From Heterotrichella gracilis (Eukaryota; Sar; Xanthophyceae; Tribonematales; Xanthonemataceae), in assembly GCA_032358255.1 (NCBI GenBank), contig JAULBX010001336.1:90809-154808 (forward strand): a stretch of DNA of 64,000 nucleotides. The letters are read 5' to 3'. Both the position numbers and the translations under genes were made by a program. Positions 1 to 9,878 of this stretch are shown piece after piece. A model generated the notes under the pieces. It saw only the letters and a program-made list of their open reading frames with translations. It was not told the DNA's origin and made no database searches. The first letter of the stretch is position 1; the number at the start of each line of letters is the position of its first letter.

Positions 1-441
1 CCACTCACAAATTGTACACTCACCCCCATGAAATGGCCTTCCACCTGCCCTCACACGTTCATGCACTACTTCCCATGGCCTGCACATGGGGATTCGTAGA
101 TGTCCCCTGTTCTTGTCCCCCTGCCTGCGACCACCAGTCACCTCTCCTGGGACAGCACACGCACTTGCACTGCCCTGCATATTTGTGTACACCACACCCC
201 TGGCATGCAAGGAGGTCAGGGGTCAGGCAGCCTCCCCTCCCCTTGCCTTCACCCCCTGCCACTACATCATCCCAATGTGGTGTCATGCACTTAATGGCGC
301 ACTGCCACAGCATCAAATCAACCTTTCCTCCTGACCCCTCCTGAAGATTACCACAATATTTTGGTAATCATGCAGATCCCATAACTGTTACCACCTCTAC
401 CCCTCGTGTAGCCACCTACCACCCTTCTTCCCCGCTCGCAG
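1..441. other. Intron or upstream sequence of GT61 paralogue A
   Basis: Pyrimidine-rich sequence ending in a good acceptor (CCCGCTCGCAG) at 441. No coding similarity to the first exon of paralogue B is visible, so this is probably a long first intron. Confidence 0.5.
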
Positions 442-1946
442 GGAATTACTGCACCCCCTACACCCACATGTACGCCTCCACCCTGGTTGACCGCCAGGCT
501 GGCGTGGCCCTGCCCCAATCAGGGCCAGGCAGGGGCACTGGGAGGATAGAGATGGCCCCCGACCGGGCATGCATTCACGGCTATGATGACCTGCTGCACA
601 CCTGCTTCCTGGTGGCGCCAGGGGGGGCGTGCTACTGGCCGGATGAGGGGGTGTCCATCTGCGACGTGCCGGCCAATGAGGTGAGGGCCAAAGCAGAGTA
701 CCATGTCATTGTCTCTGCTTACCGGACCTTCACCTGGCAAAACCCATAGATGGATAGGATCAGTGGCAGGATGGAGTGGTGCCAGGTTCTCAAGGGCCCT
801 CACTCTGGCTCTGAAACACTTCGGTCGCCACCAAACTCCATCAGATTATGACAACCCTGGCACACGCACCATACAGCCTCTGAACCACCTGCATCTCCAA
901 TCCTCCTTCCCACTTACCTCCCCAAACCCCATTCCTCCCAGCACCTCAAGCCCCTGCGCCCCAGTGCCCACATGCGCACCGCCGGCCTGGTCGCCCACGG
1001 CAATTCCCGCCCCTACGACTTTGCCCCCTGCCCCTCCACCCTCCCCTGGCGCCCTGGCCCCTCCCTGGTCTATGACGGCCGCCACTGGCCTAATAATGTG
1101 TTCCACTATCTGGAGAAGATGCTGCGCATTGCGGTGCTGCGAGACGGGCCGGGGGGCAACGCCAGCCTGCCAGTGCACGCGCTGGGCAACTTTTCCGCCA
1201 CGCACAGCTGGGGAGAGGCCTTCAGGGAGGTGTTTTATGGGGGAGGGGAGGCGCCGGGCCAGGTGGAGACTGCGCCCGTGTGCTTCCAACACCCCACGCT
1301 ACTTGATGCATTGGCGCCTGGGAGTGCGGAGAAGGGGAGGGGGCTGGTAGTCCCCGGGGAGGAGTTTTCAACCTGGTTCCAGGGGAAGATGTTGGGATAT
1401 TGCCACATGGCGCCGCCACAGCCTGCCAAGCTGGACCTCCGGAAAGGGGAGGCGCATGTGGTGGTGCTTGACCGACCCCCAGCAGCGGGGCGCACCATCG
1501 CCAACGTGGACGCCATCCGGGAGTACTTTGCCTGCTGCTCGCCCTTTAGGGTTTCCCAGGTGGAGCAACGCGCCCTAGGCGAGGGTTCCCTGTGCAATCA
1601 GGCAGCAGCGGTCAACTCCGGTGACGTCTTCATCGCGCCACATGGCTCCCAGCTGGTCAACCTCCTGTTTGCGCCACCCCAGTCGCTGTGGATCGAAGTC
1701 ATGCCCTTCATGTTTGTCAACAATGTGCACCAGATTATGGGGGTGACCATGGGGACGGGGATGCGCTACTACACCTCAATGGGCTTCCCAGCGGGCGTGC
1801 CCTTCCCCCGGGCCCTCAGATACGGCTTTGACACCGCCAGGTGTGATCAGGACTTCCGCTGCACATGGCTTGCACGCAGGCAGGATGTGTCTGTGGACCT
1901 GCAGGACATCAACAGGACGCTGCACAACCACCTGCTAGCTGTGTAG
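442..1946 (+). CDS. GT61-like glycosyltransferase, paralogue A (5' end missing)
   Basis: Exons 442-680 and 942-1946 (stop TAG). The acceptor before 442 leaves phase 1, so at least one further 5' exon lies upstream of the window; none is recognisable in 1-441. The C-terminal region carries the GT61/DUF563 signature: HGSQLVNLLFAPPQ, then a conserved stretch around WIEVMPF and YYTSMGFPAG. Known GT61 enzymes (plant xylosyl/arabinosyltransferases, animal EOGT) are Golgi or ER enzymes transferring sugars to wall polysaccharides or glycoproteins; the donor and acceptor here cannot be read from sequence. The gene is a head-to-tail duplicate of the gene at 3793-6054, with the same intron positions and phases. 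Family is fairly sure; substrate unknown. Confidence 0.82.
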
Positions 1947-3792
1947 CGTAGCAGAGATGCCTGTGTGTACCATGTACATTCTACAGCCGCATCCTGCTGA
2001 CTTTTGGGATAAGTGACAAATTTTCTTAGTAACTCTGCAGGAGGTTAGGCTGCTATTACCGCTTTTCCACGCAAAACTGCTTTCATTTTCTGTTTTTCTC
2101 CCCCCCTCCCCCAGTTGCTATTTTTAACGACTGTAGCGCAGACCATTCCACTTGCATATTGTGACTATCGTTGAAAAGGGTTCCAGACACCGTATCAAGT
2201 CAGCTGATCAGGGCTGACTTGCACAAAGGGCTCAGTTGAGAGAGCATTCGATGACCTACCGCATGCACCACCCTTTACTTGCCTGAACAGCCCTGACACC
2301 TGCCACAGACTTTGAGGTAAACCACAGGTATGTTCGTGGCATGATCAATACGCCGTCACTGTACTTTTGAAAGGCTTGTTTGGAGGTAATAACACCTTGA
2401 CGTGCTTGAGAAGAACTCGTGGCATGTCGTGGCATTGAAAGCATGCCACAGGCAACCCTAGTGGCAAGGGCATGCATGCGGTTCCCATTGGGCGAGTTGC
2501 CAGAGTGCCCACCTTCTCTATACGCGCACATAACTTCCCACCCAGCGCCCACCAGCGACACACAGTTGTTACTTTTTTACTCTCCTAGTACCTCATTCCG
2601 TTGACGAGTGATGATTATCACCCGGGACATCTGCGGGAGAAGCCAGCGAGAAGCAACGTCCAAGTCTAGAGCTAAGGTGGAAGCTGATGCACAACACATT
2701 GCAGTCACACAGCGCCGTCCAAAAAGCTGGCACAAAGCCCAAAACAAGGCGGATAGTCGGTCTTGGTTACCCAAACTGCTACGCTTCTTACTGTTTCTGT
2801 TGGTGTTGACCTCACACGCATACGTCGCCTACCCTTCGTGGCGTGCCAGTGTTGTGTCCCCACATTGCTCTACACATACCGCCTGGTGAGTTTGCTGGAT
2901 TCACAGCTGCGAGGGTGTGAAGCCAAGAGGATATGCTTTTCTCCTAGGCGCAGAGTTACCTACCAACTCCTTGTACAAGGTAACCCTTCCCACCCCCACC
3001 ATACAACTCGAGCCCACGTCGATACAACTCGAGCCCACGCCTTGGACTTCTGAACTACTTACCTCAGAGCTGGTCTATTTTATCAGAGCGTTGTTGGGTT
3101 ATTTGTTCCAGGCAGACGTGTTGCGAAGATCAGGCGTATAGTGGGCAGTGCGATCAGTACTCCACTTGGGGCTCCAGTGGGCGCCCAGCTTTTTAAACAG
3201 GGCTGTTTTTGGTGGCTGCTGTCGTTTGAACCAACAGCACATGGGTTGTGAACTTTGAATCCAACCACCTGCAGCAGTTGCCCTGGCAGCCATGGTTCTG
3301 TGCTGGGTCTAGCTGTGGAACCCCACAGCCTGCCTATTTGAGAACCCATTAGCACCCGAGAACAAACACTGCGGCAAATCCTATTCATCCTTGTGAAACT
3401 TGTAGGTACATAGGGATGTGGTGTGTGCTGACCTGCTGTACATGCTCACAGGCTGCCAGGACAACCACCCGCTGTCGCTTCAAAGCAGTCCACGCATAAC
3501 GCACCCCCCACCACCTGAGCAGGACTGCCTCGGGACCCGAATAGTACCAAGGCCAGCACCTGCCAGTGGAACGCATACCATTCACGCCACTGCAACCGCT
3601 AAGGAACAGCACTGACAACCCTAGCCTGGGGTTTGGCTCCAGCAGCTTTGGCAGCCCCCGCACCGGCAGCAGCACCTCTATCACCACACCAATGGGCCAC
3701 AGCAGCGCTCCCTGAGCTACAACACACCCGTTCACACACCACACACGTGCATCGATCCACTGAGCGCCACCCGTGGCAGACAGCGCCATCCT
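1947..3792. other. Intergenic region between the GT61 paralogues
   Basis: Holds the 3' UTR of paralogue A and the promoter of B. One open frame, 2608-2889 (+), encodes a 93-aa basic-then-hydrophobic peptide followed by GCCTG|GTGAGT. It could be an alternative 5' exon supplying another membrane anchor, but no acceptor chain to 3793 could be proven. A short direct repeat (ATACAACTCGAGCCCACG) occurs twice at 3001-3037. Confidence 0.4.
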
Positions 3793-6054
3793 ATGAGCAT
3801 GCGACCGAGTGCGCACCCGCAATATTTTGACACCCCCAGAGCCGCGCCCAAGCTCCTTCTCCATTCTTGCACGCTTTGCCACCTTATCCTCACCTTCTTG
3901 TTGTCGGCCACCTGCGCTGTGTCAGCACTGCCTGGGCTTCAGGCACACCCACTATCCATCACATCATCAGTATATGACCCCAGTCCAGCGCCGCATGACG
4001 CCAGCTCAGCGCCGCATGACGCCAGCTCAGCCCGCCACATAGGTGCCAGGCGCCACCTGCGGGATGGAGATGTGCATGGTGATGAGGTGACCATCACCGC
4101 TGGAGTCAAACTGCCCACCAACTGCAAAACCGCTGATGGGACACCTGGCTGGCTGTACGGTACGTGGGGCAGGGTCTAGGGTGTAGGATTGGTTGACCTT
4201 GCACACAAACGGCCCATGGGCGATGCACCCATACACACACTGCACTATCACCTTGTATGCTTGCCTTGCGCCAGAAAGTTGCACTGTGATCACATCAATG
4301 GGTAATGCCTCATTCCAATTCCTCCCTGCCTGTGTATTGCCAGTGTCAAATCCCCCACTTGTACCCACCCATCCTCCCCGCCCGCAGAGAAGCAGTGCAC
4401 CCCCTACACCCACCTCTTCTCCTCCCCCCTGCTGGACCACCAGGCGGGCATGGCCCTGCGCCAGGCGGGGCCCGGCAGGTGCACCGGGAGCGTTGAGCTG
4501 GGCCCCAACAGCACATGCATCAAGGGCTGCGGCGGGCTGCTGCACACCTGCTTCCTGGTGGCGCCAGGGGGGGCGTGCTACTGGCCGGGGCAGGGGGTGT
4601 CCATCTGCGACACGCCGGCCAACGTGGTAAGGGGTCGGCGGTTGTGGTGCAAGGGGGAATGCCTGGCGTGGGTAAACAAAGTGAGAGGGCTATGTGCATG
4701 CTGTTGCAGGCATTCCGGCTATATTCGCTATTATTGCAGACATGGCGCCAAGCAGATTTATCCTTCCTGTTTATATCAACTTGTTAATCCTGTCGGCTCG
4801 CTACCAGGGAATTTTTTATGAATTGTATGGAATGGTACCCCCATCACACTAGCACTATCGGTAGCAGGCCGCGCCATGCACCAATAACAACCATCACCTC
4901 CATGCACACATATGTGGGCCTCCTAACGCTCGCACACGCCATGCGCATCCACAACCCCGCACACACACCTCCCCTTCTCCATCCAGCGCCTGCACCACCC
5001 CACTCCCTCCTCCCCACCCACCCTCCCCAGCCCCCACCCCCCACCACAGCACCTGAAGCCCCTCCGCCCCAGAGCCCACTTGCGGGCCGCCGGCCTATCC
5101 GCCCCCAACACCGCGCGCCCCTACAACTTTGCCCACTGCCCTTCCAACCTCCCCTGGCGCCCTGGCCCCTCCTTGATCTATGACGGCCGCCACTGGCCCC
5201 TCAACGTGTACCACTACTTGGAGAAGATGCTGCGCATTGTGGTGCTGCGGGACGGCCCGGGGGGCAACGCCAGCCTGCCAGTGCACGCGCTTGGCGACAT
5301 CTCGGTGTCCCACGGGTGGGGGGAGGCCTTCAAGGAGCTGTTTTACAGGGGGGGCAAGGCGCCCGGGGGGGTGGAGACAGCGCCCGTGTGCTTCCAGCGG
5401 CCCACGTTGCTGGATGCCATGGATCCCGGGAGTGCGGGGGAGGGGAGGGCGCTGGTGGTACCAGGGGAGGGGTTCACCAATTGGTTCCAGGGCAAGGTGT
5501 TTGGGTACTGCAAAATGGCGCCGCCACAGCCCGCCAGGCTGGATCTGCGGGGGGGGCAAGCACATGTGGTGGTGCTTGACCGACCCCCATCGGCGGGGCG
5601 CCACATCGCCAATGTGGATGCCATCCGGGAGTACTTTGCCTGCTGTGCACCCTTCAAGGTTGCCAAAGTGGAGCTCCGCGCCCTAGGCGAGGGTTCCCTG
5701 TGCGACCAGGCTGCCACGGTGCACTCGGGTGACATCTTCATCGCGCCACATGGCTCCCAACTGGTCAACCTCCTCTTCGCCCCCCCTCAATCTGTGTGGA
5801 TCGAGGTCATGCCCTTCATGTTTGTGAACAACGTGCACCAGATCATGGGGGTAACCATGGGGACAGGGATGCACTACTACACCTCAATGGGATTCCCAGC
5901 GGGGGTGCCCTTCCCTAAGTCGCTCAAGTATGCCTTTGACATCGCCAAGTGCGGGCAGGACTTCCCGTGCACGTGGGATGCCAGGGCCCAGAATGTCTCG
6001 GTTGACCTGCAGGACATCAACAGGATCCTGTATGACCACCTGCTGTTTGTGTAG
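3793..6054 (+). CDS. GT61-like glycosyltransferase, paralogue B (type II membrane protein)
   Basis: Exons 3793-4159, 4388-4626 and 5050-6054; phases match (1, then 0) and give 536 aa. The N terminus has a hydrophobic stretch (about residues 24-45, LLLHSCTLCH then LILTFLLSAT) fitting a signal anchor. It is followed by a Ser/Ala/Pro/His linker encoded by a 21-bp tandem repeat, and then the catalytic region with HGSQLVNLLF and WIEVMPFMFV. This layout fits a Golgi type II glycosyltransferase. The start ATG at 3793 is the first in the open frame. A separate reading frame at 2608-2889 also encodes a basic tail plus a hydrophobic segment and ends at a GTGAGT donor, so a further upstream exon is possible. 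The two catalytic exons are near-copies of those at 442-1946. Confidence 0.82.
3980..4036 (+). repeat. 21-bp tandem repeat inside GT61 exon 1
   Basis: About 2.7 copies of a 21-bp unit containing CCAGCGCCGCATGACG start at 3980, 4001 and 4022. Being a multiple of three it stays in frame and encodes repeats of the type SSAPHDA in the predicted lumenal stem of the enzyme. Confidence 0.85.
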
Positions 6055-7701
6055 CCGCTGTGCGTCCCCTTTTCTTTTTGCTTTCTTTCTAGCGCAGCAG
6101 TAGATTGTGCATGTCTGTGTGATTAGCGAGCTGTTGGCCCTGTCCTGCCACTGCGTATGCCACCTTCACAGGAAACGCAAAAAAGGGGTGAATAAGCAAG
6201 CTGCTGATTCTAGGGTTTGGCTAGGGTTTGTCGACGCCATACGGATGCACTGCAGTCTGGGCTGGTGCTTGGCTTTGTTGGACTTTCTGCCAGGGCATGC
6301 AGTTGACCCTGCAGATATGTATAATAGGTAGCAAAGTTTGTTTGTTGCACTCCGGTTGAATGCCTAACCCTGCGGGGAACACTCTTGGTATTTATTTGCG
6401 CGCGTAAGCCAAGCCCTGTTTCTGATAGAGTTTGCACAACTGCCCGTGTGCGGCAGCGTTGTTTTCTGATAGAGTTTAGGGTTTGGGGTAGGGTTCTGGG
6501 GCAGCCACCACATTCTTCAAGACTCTTGTAGATACTGATAGGGGGAAGCCGCATGTGGTTAACTGGCGTTTAGTGAGACTGACGTATGGTATGTCACATT
6601 GTTTAGCATTTCAACTAGTTATTAAGGTGGCAGCCAACCTGCACACCTGCCCTGTTCTGCAACGCTTGTGCCATGTGCCATGTGGTTGCCACGTGCGCCT
6701 GCAGTCGCTGTGGCTGCCTTGCACAGGTGCAGCGCCAGCGGCCTGACTAGCCTGGAGAATTACGTGTAAGGTGCACATGTGCTTGGCAATACCAACCCCT
6801 TAGCATGGCCGGTCCAAACTGGGTTCACTCCAATTTGGCGTGGATGGCTTTGTGCACCAGTGCAGTATCTGGGGGCAACACAATCTACACCCTAGTCCCT
6901 GACAAGTACGACCACAGCCCAAGCAGCTGGGTATGGCTTCAAGCCCAGTGGGCATAGCAAGGAAAGCAGTTCCTGCAGCACTGGGTGCAATGGTGGTGGG
7001 TGAGCCAACTGCAGCTGCAGCACCAGCGCCCCACATGCGAACCCACGTGATGCAAACCTTGTGTCAGGTTGATGCACACTGTGGCATATGCTGGTCTAGT
7101 AGCGCTCCGTGTTGCCTGCCCGATCCCCACCCCCCAGCCGTGTGCAGATGTGCACTGCCAGTGCCAGTCCTTGCCACACATTGTATGCCTCTGTGCTCGT
7201 GGGTGTGCTCGCCGTGCATATGAGGTGCACTGTGGTGTGACCATGCATATGAGGTGGGCTGTGCACGCCGAGTGGTCCCTGCGTATCAAATGCACTGATC
7301 CCCGCTGGTCAGCGTGCAGCCTGTGTGCAGCGCCAGCTCAAACAGTGTCAAACAGGGGAGGGTGGTGGGTGTGTTGGGCTGTGCTCTGCGGACCACGCAT
7401 GCATGGCAGAGGCGCCTATGCAAATTCGTGCAATGGTGGCCGTTACTGTTGCTCCCTAATGCATGCATATACCCTGTATTGCAGCCGCCAGAATGGAATG
7501 CAGACCCCTGCTGGCGTGGCAGGCAACTGCAGTGAGACGCAACGAGTGTGTTGTGGTGAGTCAATACGTTACAGCATATGTGGAACGTCTGGTACCGTGT
7601 CTGTACTGACAAACTGTCTGCATCCTTTCACCAACAACAACCGTAACACCCTTCACCACCCGCCACCCATCACAACACCACCCATGCCACCATCGCCCAG
7701 C
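6055..7701. other. Convergent intergenic region
   Basis: Lies between the 3' ends of GT61 B (+) and eL6 (-). It contains telomere-like words (TAGGGTTTGGCTAGGGTTTG near 6211, TTTAGGGTTTGGGGTAGGGTT near 6476) and an ATATGCATGCAT-type motif at 7459-7470. The open frames here show no family similarity. Confidence 0.5.
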
Positions 7702-8361
7702 CTAGAACTTGAGCAGGTGAGGCCTGTCCCCGTCCTTGAGGGTGAACCTGGCACCCAGGTAGGCCTTGAGCTCAGCTGATAGGGAGCCCAGGATGGCCTT
7801 GTCCACGCTCTTCTGCAGCTCTATCCTCTCGGCATCGATGGGCTTCTTGGCAGCCTCAGTCTCGAAGAACTGGTCCTCGCCCTTGCTCTTCTGCTTCTTC
7901 TCAGCGGACTTGAACAGCCCGTCCTCCACCTTTGACACATCCACCCCGCTGATATCCACGCTGGTGCTGGTGGCGATCACGTAGGCCTGGTTCACGCGCC
8001 TGACTGGGACACCATTCACCTTGAAGGGTCCGGTCACCAGGAGCAACCCGGAGGGCAGCTGCTTGAGGAACACCACCCGCTTGCCCTTGAACCTGCCTGC
8101 CAGCAGGATGAGCACTGAGCCGGGGGTGATGCTTGCGCGCAGCTTGGTGGGGTTCCTGACGAACTTGCGAGGCACGGGCTTGGGTGCGTCCTCTGCGGGG
8201 TAGAACTTGGGGGCCTTGGTGGCAGCTGCGGCTGGCTTGTCTGCCTTGGCGTGGGTGGGGAACACGCCACCGTTCTTCTTCTTGATGGCCCACAGCCCCC
8301 GCCGGTGGTACGACTTGGAGCGACCCTGGGCGGTCACGCCCCGGACCAGTTCCTTGGCCAT
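7702..8361 (-). CDS. RPL6: 60S ribosomal protein eL6
   Basis: Intronless, 219 aa from the ATG at 8361; a longer in-frame start at 8382 would add seven residues. It is a large-subunit cytosolic ribosomal protein. Diagnostic segments are [19 protein letters not shown] near the N terminus, the KOW-like core [40 protein letters not shown], and a C terminus ending in [11 protein letters not shown]. Length agrees with plant eL6 (about 220-230 aa). I prefer the internal start because plant eL6 begins only a short distance before the LVRG segment. It is divergent from the gene at 9879 with about 1.5 kb between them. It is the only intronless gene confidently called here, as is common for highly expressed ribosomal genes. 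Confidence 0.96.
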   Translation of the reverse strand: MAKELVRGVTAQGRSKSYHRRGLWAIKKKNGGVFPTHAKADKPAAAATKAPKFYPAEDAPKPVPRKFVRNPTKLRASITPGSVLILLAGRFKGKRVVFLKQLPSGLLLVTGPFKVNGVPVRRVNQAYVIATSTSVDISGVDVSKVEDGLFKSAEKKQKSKGEDQFFETEAAKKPIDAERIELQKSVDKAILGSLSAELKAYLGARFTLKDGDRPHLLKF

Positions 8362-9878
8362 GGTGTACAGTGGGAGGGACACGCGCGAGGGGCGTGGGGA
8401 AAGAGGGCGATGCTGCCTGGCTCGTACAACTTGAAGCAGCCACTTTTGGTGACGGCGCGAAGGAAGGGCTGGATTGGGAATGGTGGAGAAGCGAGGATGG
8501 GAGGCGGCTCAGCCCGCCGTTGTGGGTGGCATTCGGCGGCGCCACCTGTGGGGCTTTCCTGTGTATTTGGGAAATGCGCTGGATAATTCCGGGGTTGTAA
8601 TTCATGGTTAGCCGCGTATACAGTCGGGCACCTTGCATGTGAATGTATTCCCAGTGAAATGCGAGGGTGCCCATTTATCGCAGCCAAATTCGATTTTCAA
8701 AAAATCAATCCTCGGCTCGCAAAGATAAGCTTTTCAGCGCTTGAAAGGGGCTCGTTCTCGACAAGCTGTAGTGCCCAAACGCTGGTGAGGAGCTAATAAA
8801 GTGTGCTGCGTGTTCTTTCGTTGGAGCCCTTTTGCAACTCCTACGTCCACATCCTTTGCAACAGCTCTGGAAGTGGGCACACCAGGAGCAACCCAATAAC
8901 TGGCACTCTGCACGGCGACCTGCACTATCAGGTGCGTCAAAGGCGGTGCCTTTCTGCACCTGCAATGCGTGATTACCGTAGAGGTAGCGTGTCGCCACGG
9001 TAGGATCGCCGTTGCTTGGTGAGACCCCTCTCACACCCTATCTTTCCCCATGCTTGGGTGGCATCTTGGGCGGTGACAAACTTTGACACACAGTACCTGA
9101 CCCGTAAGCTGTGCGGGCAACAAGGGCCAACCCACAAACAACCGCTGTATGCACACCTTGATCAGGAGGTCGATACTGCACGCCATAAAAAGCATATGGG
9201 TTTTTAGGCCTGTTTCTTCTGTGCTTCTGGTTATATTGCCCGGGTTGTGCCCACATGTTTTGGACCCGCCCCAATGATATCGTATGCCCCACTGATATCG
9301 TATGTCCATGGTATGCATATTCTTTGTCTATGGGGAAGAAAGCAGCTGTCTTTCACTGTTTCTTCCTCACTCTAAAGCGCGCCGGATCAGGCAGGGGTCA
9401 GGGGACATTAGGCATGCTGTCGAAAGTTTTGGATAGCTTCTCACAGGTTTACGTCACCAGCCAACCCCGTGCACCCGCAGTCGATGACAGCCCGTTGGGA
9501 CATTGAATGCAGTACCCGCCGCGCCGTGGTAGCTTACTCCTCACTCGCCGTTTGGGGGGGTACACTTGTCACATGCCTTCCACCCACCTAGTACGCCCCC
9601 ATCCATGCCAGAGCGCATGCAACCCCTGGCATAGCTCCAGGCTGGCGGGCCCTCGACACGCACGAACATATACGTCCAGCACACTCGTCTACCACTGTTG
9701 CTTGCCCTGCAAAGCTCCACTCCACCCCAGTGTGTTGTTTCGCAGGCCACCAAGTCACCCCTACCACGCCTCTGCTCGCGTAGCACCGCAGGGGTCCCTA
9801 CCTACCACCCCTGCGTCCCTACCACCCCTCCGCCCCCTACCACGCGCGTCTTGGTTCGTCGCCACACCCGCCAGCACC
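8362..9878. other. Divergent upstream region of eL6 and the 9879 gene
   Basis: No coding segment supported. The frame upstream of the 9879 ATG stays open back to about 9507 but is proline- and histidine-rich with no conserved feature; it is treated as 5' UTR. Confidence 0.45.

Noticed and set aside
2608-2889. 93-codon frame with basic tail and hydrophobic segment, followed by GTGAGT
   Set aside because: As a stand-alone gene it is unsupported. It could be an alternative first exon of the GT61 gene, but no linking exon was found; kept only as a note in the intergenic entry.
7069-7779. 236-codon plus-strand frame
   Set aside because: It overlaps the 3' end of eL6 antisense, is Cys/His-rich without any domain, and contains plausible splice words only by chance.
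9507-9878. N-terminal extension of the 9879 gene
   Set aside because: Frame is open but Pro/His/Arg-rich without conservation cues; the MFSCFSCFSDPK start after CCAGCACC fits a natural start better.
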